Assembly: GCF_041260155.1 (NCBI RefSeq)
Contig: NC_091931.1
Span: 31,523,041-31,587,040, forward strand
Direction of reading: 5' to 3'
DNA: 64,000 nt
From: Ptychodera flava
Lineage: Eukaryota > Hemichordata > Enteropneusta > Ptychoderidae
Each line of letters starts with the position of its first letter. Positions within the stretch are counted from its first letter, which is position 1. Shown here one piece after another: positions 1 to 14,272 of the stretch. The position numbers were made by a program, and so were the translations under genes. The notes beneath the pieces are model-generated. The model was given only the letters and a program-made list of their open reading frames with translations. It made no database searches and was not told where the DNA came from.

Positions 1-866
1 TAATTCCAAAACGATTTCGTCAACCTTGTCAGCATTACTGTATTTTCCAAATCACAAAATATGAACGCGACGGAATCAGTCGTGTTGCGGTCTTGTGTCA
101 GATAATCATTACATTATTCAGTGTCAAACATGGAGACAGGTGCCAATTCATGTGTACAGGTGTAGGATTCTATTCCGGAATTGCCACCATTGTCTATCTG
201 AAAATTGTTCCAACACTTTGGTATCAGGACAATCGATATCAATAGAAATTCACCGGCGAGGTTAATTCAATAAAATCACAGTCCCCAACCAATGTGGTTC
301 AACTCAAGCATATATGGCGAACCCGACCGCAGCAGTGACATGGATAAAATACACATCGTTACCGTTGTTAATTTAAATATTATGGTCAGAGATTTTTTAA
401 ACGCCTTGAAAATGTAATTTTTGTGGTCGCCTCGAAGAACGAGACTTGCGTTGAGGCCGGCTGGGTTGAAGGTATTCAGATTTCAGTATTACTCAAAAAC
501 GTATGAATACAATATGATACTGTATCTTGAAAGTGACTATGTGGAAACACAAACATTGTCTGCATACATGTATGTACTGTTATGCAGCATAGACTTTAAA
601 AAAGGCGCAGCCACTCTCAAATTGAAATTCCGGTGATTTTTCGGGATCATAAGTAGTTTTGTTGATTGGAATGTTCGACGTTTATCTTTACTGTAAAACG
701 GATGGGTAAAAAATACACATATTTACGAGACTTGGCCTAACAAATGCCTACGTTTCCATGGTAACACTTTTGCGACCGCCGAATCTCGCCTTTTCTGACT
801 CCCGTTATTGTGCAACTCCGGGTCCTCTGTGGGATCACGGCCACTCCATTCCAATCGAGGGGTGAC
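1..866. other. Non-coding stretch, nothing recognised
   Basis: No open frame here resembles a known protein; the longest is about 70 codons, starts at GTG and has no recognisable motif. No tRNA or rRNA signature was seen. The segment ends at the foldback element that follows. Confidence 0.5.
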
Positions 867-995
867 CTAGCTGCAGTACAGTAGCTCGAGGTTTTGCCTG
901 GGTATTTTGGTCAGACGGCAAAACAAACAAAAAAACTGGTTTTGCCGTCTGACCCAAATACCCAGGCAAAACCTCGAGCTACTGTACTGCAGCTA
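867..995. mobile_element. Foldback hAT-like MITE
   Basis: Two arms of about 58 bases (867-924 and 939-996) are reverse complements with a single visible mismatch, around a 14-base loop. The ends read TAGCTGCAG. The 8-base sequence GGGGTGAC stands directly before the element (859-866) and again after it (996-1003), as expected for a hAT-type 8-bp target-site duplication. There is no coding capacity, so it is a non-autonomous copy. The arm identity suggests a recent insertion. hAT assignment rests only on duplication length. Confidence 0.7.
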
Positions 996-1240
996 GGGGT
1001 GACCGAGCTTGAAAAAATAGTGCAGTGTGGTAACGTTAGGGAATGACTCGAGTTGTCGTATAAACATGTACAGCTGAACTTATCGATAACTGTACTGACT
1101 GTAGTGTTTTATACATGAATTATTGGAGATGCGATATTGGCGTTCCTGTCGAATAACCAATATAAACAACAAAAAGATCTACTTCAACTGTGGTCGAAAT
1201 TTTAGACACAACCTTATGTAATTAAACAAGCGACGCGACT

Positions 1241-1581
1241 AACACTATCGTCTGAAGCTGTTGGAGGTCAATTTTACACGTTGCTTCTAATAAACAATCT
1301 TCCTGTAAAGAAATGGTTTGTGATAGTGACAAAGCGTCCATCGTCTGATTCACCCGGCCTGGTTTACATATTACATACTACTAGGTCGAGGTAGTTGGTA
1401 TTGTCCTCCTGGTTTTGAGGGCGAGTCCATGCCCGAATAAATACCGAAGTTGACCAAACCACTGCACTGTTATACAGTACGTGTGCAATGAAATAACTTT
1501 ACCATAACACAACAGAGCATGCGCAATCGTGCTGTTTCCTCTGACACTCATTCTGATACTCGCTTTGAGTCAAAGGACCTT

Positions 1582-1663
<82 letters not shown>

Positions 1664-1789
1664 CTCTGGACGAACTTTTTGACAACTGAATTTGTTTCAC
1701 TATAGCATCAGAAGTGTGTGTGATTTTGTGTACAGCATTAGTTTCGCTTCACAACACTATTGTCTGAAGCTGTTGGAGGTCAATTTTAC
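1241..1789 (+). repeat. Two direct copies of a ~37-bp sequence
   Basis: The stretch around GTCTGAAGCTGTTGGAGG occurs at 1241-1277 and again at 1753-1789 in the same orientation with about one difference. The second copy lies just after an AT microsatellite. It may mark a duplicated fragment of an unrecognised dispersed repeat. Confidence 0.5.
1584..1660. repeat. (AT)n microsatellite
   Basis: An uninterrupted AT dinucleotide run of roughly 75 bases. Similar long AT runs occur near 6700, 28230, 34336 and 34420. Confidence 0.95.
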
Positions 1790-2479
1790 CCATGTTTCAC
1801 TTCACAACAATCTTTCATGGCTCTTTTTTTCAAATCCTTCTGTGCTGACTCTAATTTTTCTCTAAAATAATGGCAGTAAATGAAATACAGAGTTCCATCC
1901 TTAACTCCGTCACTTCTGATAGACTATGAACGTCTCAATTAAAGGCCCTTTTGGCGATCCTTGGGATCGCCTTTGTTCTAGGCTGGAAGAGATTACGGAG
2001 GGTGTCATAGCCTTTTGTTAAAATTGTAATCTGGTGGGTAAACTTTGTGATGAGACAATCTGGCGGTAACAAAAGCCTTTAAGGTACCCATGTCAACACA
2101 GCAGAGTTGGTTGGAACTCGGGGGGGGGGGGAATGTGAGATGATCGCCAGGCATACCTATATCCGTTACAAAATAGACTCGCGCACCTAATTCAGAATAT
2201 CACATGCATACGTGTACGTAAACGTATACAAGTGTTTTAGTTTATTATAAAAATAGCTGACAGCTACAACATCAGTTGTTGTCAGTCATTTTCCACCACA
2301 GTGTCCGAGAAATGTTATATATTTTTTAAAAAAAGCGTCCCGACCTGTCATACATTTAGGGATAAATATTTGACGAGACTAAGATAACAGACCGAGTAAA
2401 TGTAGTATTTGCGGAAAATATGTCTGGTTGTTGCGTTGCAATCGACTGGTAACATAACGCTACTTGCTCAGTACCAGAA

Positions 2480-2693
2480 ACACGATTGGAACTAATTTGG
2501 GATAATTGGATTTTCATATTTTTCAGACTTCTCAAAAGTGTTAGGTGCCGTATAGCTGAATGTTGCAATATTGCAAATTACTCATAAAAACAAGTATGTA
2601 ACGTAAATGGAAAAGCAGATGAGATTACATTTGTAGATGAAATCGACATTTCTTCACCATCCAATTATCCCAAATTAGTTCCAATCGTGTTCC
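2480..2693. mobile_element. MITE, family 1, full copy
   Basis: About 213 bp bounded by inverted repeats of about 31 bases (left starts ACACGATTGGAACTAATTTG; right ends with its complement). A second full copy lies at 27844-28064 and a left-half copy at 25169-25265. No coding capacity. Confidence 0.8.
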
Positions 2694-3070
2694 GTATATT
2701 GACTAGACCGGGGCACCGCCTCTGATCGAAGGTGGATAGCGAAATGCCTCGAATTAAGGAAATCTTGTATGAGAATTCAAAGAACTTTCGAGAAGTCGGG
2801 TTATGGGTTGAAATATTTGCACTTGACGATCACTGTTGAGTAGACAGTTATCTAATCTCCAAGGACGATGTATGTCTGCACTTGGAGTGCACAGTAAGTT
2901 CATGTTACGGTTGGCCGTCTGGGTTGTAAAAGTCAATAAAATTTGCAGCAGTTCAGCGCATAGGGTCAAATGACCACCATCGACCCACCACCTTTGACGT
3001 CAATGTCTTAGTCGTCACTAAGTCCAATTTTTTACCAAAAGACTCCAGGTTAAGCCAGTCCACTGCCCGT

Positions 3071-3244
3071 ACCACAGGCGTTATGTGGACTGGGTAGTTT
3101 GTAAAAGTGGCGTTTATGCTACGTTCCGACGTTTTGATACGTAGCCTTACCACAAAGCTACGTATCAGTACGTCGGAACGTAGCATAAACTCACAGCATA
3201 AACTACTCTTTTACAAACTACCCGGTCCACAAACGCCTGTGGTT
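3071..3244. mobile_element. Foldback element with two-part arms
   Basis: Outer arms (ACCACAGGCG... at about 3071-3115 and its complement ending near 3244) enclose inner arms (TTTATGCTACGTTCCGACG at about 3112 and its complement near 3190) around a short spacer. The whole can fold into one long hairpin with small asymmetric gaps. Likely a MITE; no clear target duplication was identified. Confidence 0.65.
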
Positions 3245-3706
3245 CGTACATATCCATCAACAACATAAATTGTTTTCGAACCAACACTGTGACTAAGTCC
3301 TGGTTCGTGAGTTTTAAACTTGGAGTATTTTAGCTATCGATGTAGACCCTTTTATTCAAACGTAGACATCGTGTTTATCGAGTTGGCTTTCCGGAGAGCC
3401 AAACCGTGTCTTTCCTTCCCTTTTCTGCGTATATCAAATAGGACACTCCGCAAGCCGGTGTCTCCATGAGCCTGACGGACATAAATAGGCGCTTGCTATA
3501 AAATAATTAAACTAAATGTACAATCAGATACGATATCTCGCTAATTTTAAAAAGGGTCGTAATGGCTTCCTTTTGGACGACAGGACTGGCATATATAATG
3601 TGGTCGGTTACATGTTTAATATGCAAGACTTTGTGCATCATCGTCGTCAAATTTGAATTATATACTAGTATGGTATGAGAAAAAAACCCCGAAATAATAA
3701 AAGATA

Positions 3707-5149
3707 TTAGTAATAAAGTTGACGACTTGTATTTTGTAGCGAACTTGGGCTGAACACAGGCGTGTACCCAGCAGTATACATGTAACGCATGCACTCTCCC
3801 GAGTCCTGTATAGTTTGAACTAAGTCGTAAGTCATTTTGTGTCTCCACCTGCCGATGATTTTGGCGGAGTCTCTCGTGTTTTTGAAGCCGTACTTGTCGT
3901 CCAAGTCGTCCGTCGAGGCGTCCTCTTTGGTGTTGTTGTTGATCCACTGGTGGACGTCGTCGCTGATGGGCACACCAATGAACCTGTACATCTTGTCGGC
4001 GTAATAGTGGGGGTTGGACGCGACGTCCTCGAAACGGAGGACGAGGAGATTCTTTTTCCAGGGAGCTAGCGTTACGTCTGAGTTGCTGTAGAGTACGTAA
4101 TTTCTCAAATTTACGTCGCAGTAGTGCTTGAGTCGATCCCTGAGAGTTTCGTCCAGATTAACCACGTCCTGGGTCATTCCGGCTATGATGGGATCGTAGT
4201 TGTAACCAGACTGGTAGACGGGCATCAACGATGCCATCATTGCCCGGGGATCCCGGATAAGTATGATAACCTTCAAGTCTATGAAAGGGTCCTGCATCAA
4301 ACTGATGAAATCGCGGATGTCCATCATACGAATGGTCTTTAAAGCAACGTTCTTGGCGGTGCGGCAGCAACCCTTGGCCTCGTATATATCCAACAGGGGA
4401 CACTCGTCATCTCGTTGCCACAGATAGAGACCGTTATACCACGTGAAGTACTCCTCCATGCCAGCCGTGATAAAATCGCAATTGAACAGTTTCGAGAGAG
4501 CGCGCACCCCATCCACAGACATCTGCGGTCCGTTCTCCATCCTCCTCAGACCGAAGAGGGGCTCGAAGAGATAAAAGAAATCCGGGTGTGAGTTGAAAAA
4601 CTGACCGACAAAAGAGGACCCAGTTCTCATTCCCGCCGACACTACAACATTCACACGTTTCCCTTTGCTTGTGATTTCATTATCGGCGGGTGTATCAAAG
4701 GCACTTCGCTCAGTGTTGCGCGCCGGCGACTCTTCACCGCGATCCTGATCGTCCTGAACATTTGGACGCCAGTCAAACTCTCGCCACATTTTCCAACGTT
4801 TGTTTTTCCCGCGTTTGAGTGTGGGCCTACGTAGAGTCGTTTTCGATACCTCAGCTGTGGTGAAGACGTTCTCATCGAGGAGTCCCATCCAAGACGTTGA
4901 TGTGCCATCAGCCGTTGTGTCTGTACGCTCTCTGATTCCATTCGTTCCTTTCAAGGATGTTGATGTAACGTCTTCCGTCCCACGATTTCTCCTCTCACAG
5001 AGGACTTCCTCGAATTTCAGGATATCGCGAGAATGGGTCCCGGCTGGTACTTTCTCCTGACCAGAGTTCCGCAGCAAACTTCTGTCCATGATTATTATAA
5101 TGCAAATGGACGGCACAAAGAGCGCCCAAAATAAGTAAATCGTCTTCAT
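3707..5149 (-). CDS. Carbohydrate 6-O-sulfotransferase, CHST1/3-like
   Basis: An intronless frame of about 480 residues. It probably transfers sulfate from PAPS to a sugar hydroxyl on glycans in the Golgi lumen. I chose the ATG at 5149; two codons upstream the open frame begins only with GTG. Residues about 3-20 form a hydrophobic segment after a short N-terminus, a type II membrane anchor. A low-complexity Ser/Thr/Arg-rich stem follows to about residue 165. The 5'-phosphosulfate loop is visible as SAGMRTGSSF (about 173-182) followed by FEPL, and the 3'-phosphate site as LIRDPRAMMASL (about 299-310). CRTAKNVALKTIRM (about 264-277) also fits the family. Length is somewhat above the ~400 residues common for CHST1-7 because of the long stem. 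The exact glycan substrate (galactose, GlcNAc or GalNAc) cannot be read from sequence. No neighbour suggests a pathway. Confidence 0.88.
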   Translation of the reverse strand: MKTIYLFWALFVPSICIIIIMDRSLLRNSGQEKVPAGTHSRDILKFEEVLCERRNRGTEDVTSTSLKGTNGIRERTDTTADGTSTSWMGLLDENVFTTAEVSKTTLRRPTLKRGKNKRWKMWREFDWRPNVQDDQDRGEESPARNTERSAFDTPADNEITSKGKRVNVVVSAGMRTGSSFVGQFFNSHPDFFYLFEPLFGLRRMENGPQMSVDGVRALSKLFNCDFITAGMEEYFTWYNGLYLWQRDDECPLLDIYEAKGCCRTAKNVALKTIRMMDIRDFISLMQDPFIDLKVIILIRDPRAMMASLMPVYQSGYNYDPIIAGMTQDVVNLDETLRDRLKHYCDVNLRNYVLYSNSDVTLAPWKKNLLVLRFEDVASNPHYYADKMYRFIGVPISDDVHQWINNNTKEDASTDDLDDKYGFKNTRDSAKIIGRWRHKMTYDLVQTIQDSGECMRYMYTAGYTPVFSPSSLQNTSRQLYY

Positions 5150-5493
5150 TTCCACCCTCTCACCTTTGTATAGATATTACGAAATCAGCCGAAACCTTTC
5201 TACAGAGTGGTAGTCCAGCTGGGCGAAGTTGTGTTCACAGGCTCGATCGTCGTACGATACAAACTGCCGATTCAATAACGCAAAAAGTTAATGAAGAGGT
5301 TGCGAACTGGCGTGAGCGACATACATGGCAGTGTTTTCTGCATCCGACTTCTTGAAATGCCTGCTGGTTCTTTGACCTTCACTTTTGAGGAGTGTACAAA
5401 ATGTATCTTTGCCACGGTGCGCTCATGCAAATGAGCCAGCTCAATGCACATTGATGGGTCCGTGGTTCAAAGACAATACCAATCCGAGAGGCG

Positions 5494-5502
5494 CTATTTA
5501 TA
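5494..5502 (-). promoter_or_regulatory. Candidate TATA box of the sulfotransferase gene
   Basis: On the minus strand TATAAATAG stands about 345 bases upstream of the sulfotransferase ATG, implying a 5' leader of about 310 bases unless a leader intron exists. Position and motif only. Confidence 0.3.
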
Positions 5503-6334
5503 TTCCAGTCACACACATCGTCAGTCGCGGCACACAACCTCGTGAGGCGCACAAGCTCACGATAATATACCCTGTTCTCGCTTTACCTATCTTGCGTGAG
5601 TTTCGGGGTCCTCGGAATCGCCTGCCACGCTGACACCGCCACTAACACCGCCAAGCCGCATAGCGAAGAGCCCCACGTTTCTCTCCGTCAATCATTGACT
5701 TGTGGCGCACACTGGTCCACTATTTGGTGTACGAACGGTGACACAACTCTTCCCTGGCTATTGTTACGACGCCTGATGTCGTCGCTCGGTAACAAAGATC
5801 AGCCGGAGCTTCGTAAGTCGCTATGCTGTTCGAAGATTCTGAGGCACTTTCTGAGAGCTCCGGACGCCGGACGCCCATTCCATCTTCTGTTTTCAATGAG
5901 TGCTAACCTGTTTACAAAGGCGCTTACATAACACTGAATAAGGGCTGAATAATAGCAAGAAAGGATTTGATTACAAAGGAGCGTCAAAATCACTGGCATG
6001 ATTATTAATGAGCTGTGTCGGTACGCCCTCTAGAGTTGATATGGGTTCACCTCGAAGACAGGAATTTACTCTACCCACTTGTAATCTTACACGTAAAGAA
6101 ATGCCGAAGTACGATAGGAGGTTTCACGCGTAAGAGGGTCATAAAGAAGGGGGATTGGCTCGGTAGGTATACTAAGTAAACACTTAGAACAGTTATTTGA
6201 AAAAAATGTGCATTTGAATTGATAAATGATGATACCAGACAATGGTATAAATAAAATAAACTCCGCACATACAGAGAGTTGAAAAAAAAGATTTATTTCG
6301 CGAAAGTTGTCTTCATATCATAAAAAACCAAGGT
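5503..6334. other. Intergenic stretch, nothing recognised
   Basis: Several overlapping short frames on both strands show no family motif and start without supporting signals. I see no RNA gene or repeat with clear ends. Confidence 0.45.
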
Positions 6335-6693
6335 CATAGATCAGCCCTGTGTAAGTTACGTATAAGTGCACACATATTACGCATAGAAACAGGTAGTGTG
6401 ATAGACACATTAATGTGATAGACAGAGAATGCCCAGTTTCAAGTTGCCAAAACAAACAAGTAGAAGATGAGATACATTTCTGTTCTCACTGCAAAGGTTA
6501 AACAGACATTAGACATGATTTTCTCAGTAAACTAAACATTTGTAAAATCACATCCAAAGATACACAAGACCTTATAAACATTTTTTCAAGAACAGACAAA
6601 TTATTATGTGAATTGGGAAAATACATACATAAATGTTTTAAATTCAGACTAGAAAAATGGAAAAAAGAAGTAAAATATTGATGAACATGTTAT

Positions 6694-6783
<90 letters not shown>

Positions 6784-6845
6784 ACTTTATGATCAAGATC
6801 CTAATTTGGATACGATTTCAATAAAGGCTTCCTTTACTTTACTTC
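6335..6845 (+). mobile_element. LINE fragment, 3' end with AT-rich tail
   Basis: Plus-strand translation around 6345-6680 gives the C-terminus of a non-LTR retrotransposon polyprotein: KLRISAHILRIETGR, then a Cys/His knuckle CPVSSC..QVEDEIHF..HC, then a basic Lys-rich tail and a stop near 6680. The frame is interrupted (a shift near 6400 and a stop shortly after the knuckle). The 3' UTR carries an (AT)n run at about 6698-6780 and ends with an AATAAAGG motif and short TTTAC units. The 5' part is absent, as usual for 5'-truncated LINE copies. Clade not assigned. Confidence 0.7.
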
Positions 6846-6867
6846 ACTTCCTCTTAAAATCTATGAA

Positions 6868-7121
6868 TCCAGAAATTCTTTTTTAAATGTCGTCAACAAC
6901 AGTTTGTTGACCTACAAACTTTTAACACTAGAGGGCGTTTTGAAGAAGTCCAGTGCGCTTCAAGTCGACGAGACAGTGAATTCCACGTACACCCGGGGAA
7001 AGTTATAGACGAATGCCAACGATTATTTGGAATTGGCGAGTGTAAATGTTCCTTGGTGAAGAATAAGAACTTGCAGTTGGCATTCAAAACAAATATAGTG
7101 AAAAAAATCATAAAAAAATAA
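6868..7121 (+). other. Unrecognised open stretch of ~85 codons
   Basis: A plus-strand frame is open from about 6868 to a TAA near 7121 and translates with protein-like composition (segments FNTRGRFEEVQC, FHVHPGKVIDECQRLFGI). It has no ATG near its start. I do not recognise the family. It could be an exon-like fragment of a mobile element or an old gene piece. Confidence 0.3.
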
Positions 7122-7283
7122 AGCTGCTGTCCCTTTGCAGTACGAGTAGCGTACATTGTTTTCGTGGATTCTAATGGAATTCCACAAATATTTTCCTTCG
7201 AGTTAACGGTCATTTTTTTATGGTGACGAGTTTGCCGAACAACATTTCCGAATGTTGGACGGGAATACCGGCGTGGTTGGAGG

Positions 7284-7335
7284 CATAGATCCTAGAGGGA
7301 AATATGATGCTTTTCTCTAGGGTCTAGGATCTATG
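7284..7335. repeat. Short hairpin
   Basis: CATAGATCCTAGAG is followed after about 18 bases by its near complement ending in CTAGGATCTATG. Function unknown. Confidence 0.5.
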
Positions 7336-7574
7336 TTGGAGGCGATAATTCCACCTAGGGAGCCTTCAGTAATTACAGGGGGTAGGCCGGGGGAATGGGG
7401 GTCACATTTTAGTAAACTGTCCAGGGGTCACCTTTTATAATACTATCTTGGGAGGGCCATTTTTAACAGAAGCTCATTTTACAGCCTCACCTTCGATTTT
7501 CGATGTGATTTTTCCTGAATTGGAAATAACCGACATACACACTATCCACAAGCTTCACAAGCAAAGAAGATCCA

Positions 7575-8272
7575 GTGGTAGCCTATATTAAATGCCTTGA
7601 ACATTATACACCTATTGACTTGCCATGCATAGCATGGGATATGCAGACTGTAGGCAATGAATTAGTTTTCATTTCTACTTTTAAACAGAGGTGCCTTGAT
7701 ATCGGTAGTCAACTATGGTCATGTGATCTAGCCAATTCCTCAAAGCTGGACTCATATCGGGTTTTTAAAAATATTTTGACTTTCGAAAAGTATTTGAGTT
7801 GTGTAAATGTTGAAATATTTAGAACAGCTCTTTGTAGATTTAGAATTTCTAACCATAACCTGCTTATTGAAAGTTGCCGTTTTGAAGGTCTAGCCAGAGA
7901 AAATAGAATATGCCAGTTATGTAATTTGCAATGTGTTGAAACAGAATTTCACTTCTGCTTTATTGTCCCGTGTATGACGATTTAAGGAAAAAATTCCTCT
8001 CGCCATTCTTTTATGAACAACCATCAGTGATTAAATACACCAGCCTATTAAATTCCCAGAACCCCCATACTTTAATAAACTTGTCAAAGTTTATTTACCA
8101 TAGTTTCAAGTTACGGGATGGTCTATTGCAGACAAATTGATATTACACATGGATTTTCTCAATTCTTTGTATAATGTAACCATTTTCAAGTAGTAATCCC
8201 CACTGTATCTGTCTGTATATTTATTGTCACTTATTGTATAAAAGGCCGGAGGCCTGCAATACATAATAAAGG

Positions 8273-8312
<40 letters not shown>
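7575..8312 (+). mobile_element. LINE 3' end with (GATT)n tail
   Basis: A frame of about 136 codons ends in CRFRISNHNLLIESCRF, then CQLCN..CVETEFHF, the Cys-knuckle typical of the C-terminus of non-LTR retrotransposon ORF2 proteins. The usual final hydrophobic LLxCPLY stretch is frame-shifted, so the copy is dead. A short 3' UTR with GGCCGGAGGCC and AATAAAGG leads to a run of GATT tetranucleotides (about 8273-8312), a LINE-type simple tail. The 5' end is truncated at an uncertain point. It is a different subfamily from the copy at 6335-6845 but in the same orientation. Confidence 0.75.
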
Positions 8313-8315
8313 CTT

Positions 8316-8440
8316 GCCATGAGGGCAACAGCATGCGTCTTTAACCCCGAGGGACTGTGAGTCACCCCCCAAAATAGTCTGTTTTTGGCGGTGACTCACA
8401 GACCCGAGGGGTTAAAGACGTATGCTGTTGCCCCCATGGC
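8316..8440. mobile_element. Foldback element next to the LINE tail
   Basis: Arms of about 50 bases (8316-8366 and 8390-8440) are near-perfect complements: GCCATGAGGGCAACAGCATG on the left, its complement ending CCCATGGC on the right. It abuts the LINE tail on one side and the Crypton-like fragment on the other. Confidence 0.7.
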
Positions 8441-8713
8441 CAATCAGTATGTGTTTTATAAAACACCTCACCGGCAGTCTTGCATAAGTACCATACACGA
8501 AACCTGTCGCATGTAATATGTTGGAATGGTTCGGCAAGAAAAGTTTTTCCCGACAGCATCGCAATACTTCTGCAGAACATTCAATACACCTTGTATTATC
8601 GTTTTCGTCCGTTTTGAGTCCTTGTTGGAAACCAGAGCATTCAGTTCTTCTTCAGAAAGTAGGATAAACCGAGAAATTTCTCGACTATCTTTTCGCTCGG
8701 CCGCAGACGACAT
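8441..8713 (-). pseudogene. Crypton-type tyrosine-recombinase N-terminal fragment
   Basis: From an ATG at 8713 the minus strand encodes RFILLSEEELNALVSNKDSK, then TIIQGVLNVLQKYCDAVGKN. This resembles the N-terminal helical DNA-binding region of Crypton tyrosine-recombinase elements and of proteins derived from them (DUF3504 group: QRICH1, ZMYM, KCTD1 relatives). The expected continuation (FY..R...GE.Y) appears in a second frame as FRVWYLCKTAGEVFYKTH, so there is a frameshift near 8560. Homology stops at the foldback element at 8440, which probably cut it. The catalytic domain is absent. Family call is from pattern recognition and is moderate. Confidence 0.5.
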
Positions 8714-8768
8714 CTGTGTTCACATTCCAGTTCGCGCAAGCGCAAATGCCGTTTTTGAAGTCAGAAGA

Positions 8769-8819
8769 CATCATTTGTCGGAACTGACGCCTGGCAGGCA
8801 ACAGTTCCAACAAATGATG
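8769..8819. repeat. Short imperfect hairpin
   Basis: CATCATTTGTCGGAACTG at 8769 pairs with CAGTTCCAACAAATGATG at 8802. It is just upstream of the Crypton-like fragment and may be the remains of a small inverted-repeat element. Confidence 0.5.
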
Positions 8820-10805
8820 CCTGATGACGTCGTTTACGTGGATCAGCACAAAAAGCACGCATCCCACGTGACTATCAATCGGATGAGGTGTGTTAAAATT
8901 AAAATTGATGAAAGGGAAGAGACAAAAACTTCTAGGACTAATGGCAAAGTGTATATGAGTTATCAAACGTCTATAAATGCACAGATAATGTTAGTTTTAT
9001 TTTGGAAAAAAGTTGTTCATAGTTCTCTCATAGATTACCAAGTATAGCGAATCAACATTATCGATGAAATCCAAAGGGCCAATTTCTTGTACACACAAGC
9101 AAGATTATCACCAAACATATATAATTGTACATGTACAGCTTGTTTTGTGGCGGAATGTTGTCAATAGTTTGCCTGATAAACTCCCATGTACTATGATTTG
9201 ATATTTTTCGGTGAAGCACACTATCAGCAACATTTTGCCTTCTTATACCGGTAGTTGCCCAAAATATGGTGACCCTACCGTAAATGCATGAAATATCTTG
9301 TCCCTTCAAAAATGCTTGCACGATAAAATGCGACCCTCCCTCCCAAAAGGCAAGCCACCCCCCTGTAATTTCTGTCCCTAACTTACATAAAATAAAACCT
9401 ATCGTTATGTAAATGAGCTGATACTATTTCAGAAATTTCTTGGGAGAATAGTGCAGTGATTGGAGCAGGGTCAAATTTTAGAACGTTGGACAAGGGGAAT
9501 GGTTAGACATGAGGATAAAGCAGGGTCATATTTTACGTTACAGGTGTGCACTGATTTTCCCCGGCCAATCCATCCCCTGTAATTACTCCAGACACAGCTT
9601 GGTTGTGTCATGACGTACCGTGCATGTGAATATGAAGCAATCAAAAGCGCCTCTAGCTGGAACTTTTGACGAATTTTCCTTGAATTTTGATTTTTTTTAT
9701 AAAAAAAAAGTTACTCGTTCTATTCTTTCAACCCATAAATCCGGTCAAAATGCCCAGTGTTCAATTTGTCAACAAAAACTACACGTGTGTACTGAGTGTC
9801 CGATGTTATTGTTTACGACTTTATCATTCGTTTGTCAACGTTAACATCGAATCATGGGGATCCCGCATGTTACCTTGAATTGCGATGTTAATGCTTGCCT
9901 TTCCAACATACCATACGAAGGGGAACGAGAGAAGATATTTCTTATATAAGAAAGGAAAAAATGAAATATTACCAATCATTACGGCTATTGTTCCTATGAA
10001 AGGAGAAGTCTGCTCTCCGCCGGCGAATGACGCCACCACTCGTTTGTGTGCAAACCACAGTCCGTCAACGTGTGCAAAAGATCACAAAAACACTCTCTGA
10101 GTCTGACATTAACGATTGCAAAAAGTTAATTCACTACCCCCATTTGCATTGGCATTCAATCTCCCGTTCAAAGTGTTTTTGTCAATCAGGGTTCAAGTGT
10201 AATATCTCTACATCTAGAGTAAAGAATGTTTCTTTGCAACCATCGAGAGGTACCAATAATCATGGCAGTTCTCGCCACAAATCATCCTGTGTTGCAAAAA
10301 GTGACATCAAAAGAGAATCACAGAAAATAGAAGACAGAGTATATTTTTATATATTTTATTATATAATGATTTTATAGTGAGGGCATTCTTGGATACACGT
10401 CAAACGATCTAGAGTATACATGTTTATCTAAAAAGGTAAAAATAACATTTTGAACGCACAAAATAGAACTACCGTTCCTCGCAGCTATCATTTAGCCGTA
10501 AAATGGTACCAACTATCGATAAATCAGATCGACTCAAGAATCTCTGAAACTATAAATTCGCGGAGTTGGGGGAGACATATAGCAAAAACAATCACAAATC
10601 TCTTGTAAAGTTTCTGAAGATAGGCACCAGGATGAGGTAGTATGAACCGTGCAAAGAACGAGAGGAATTTTGTCACATTTCGTGAAGCGTCTTACCGCTT
10701 ACTAGAATTTTGCACATTAATACGAAAATGGGGTCATGCGTCTCTCCTATTGTGGAAGCAGAACTTCCTTCATGTTCTGCTGTATATTTTATCTCTCACT
10801 TAGGT
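8820..10805. other. Intergenic stretch, no gene recognised
   Basis: Open frames up to about 170 codons exist (for example plus strand 8526-9047 and 10027-10377), but none shows a family motif, and the first overlaps the antisense Crypton-like fragment. No RNA gene signature was seen. Confidence 0.45.
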
Positions 10806-10818
10806 GATGTACACGTGT

Positions 10819-14026
<3,208 letters not shown>

Positions 14027-14272
14027 TTAGAGGGAAACAGGCGTCGGAACTGCGCCTGTGCGAGTTTCTTGTTTACAAACAATGTATTTCGTGCATGATA
14101 TCTACATGCACCTCATCATCATAGCTGCAACATTAAAATTATATGATGTAGATTATGACAGACATGTTTTAACTTTTTTCAATCACCATCGTACCTTGGA
14201 TACAGTGTTAACATTGGTCGTATGGGTTCCATACAACCTTTGCGCGCAGTTCCGACGACTGTATCCCTTTAA
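14027..14272. mobile_element. MITE with ~30-bp inverted ends
   Basis: TTAGAGGGAAACAGGCGTCG starts the left end. The right end is the complement of TTAAAGGGATACAGTCGTCG, and both continue into GGAACTGCGC. The element is about 246 bp with no coding capacity. Superfamily not assigned. Confidence 0.65.

Noticed and set aside
3507-4403. Overlapping frames on both strands inside the sulfotransferase
   Set aside because: Shadows of the well-supported sulfotransferase frame, without motifs of their own.
8526-9047. 173-codon plus-strand frame
   Set aside because: Overlaps the more convincing antisense Crypton-like fragment and a hairpin; no family motif.
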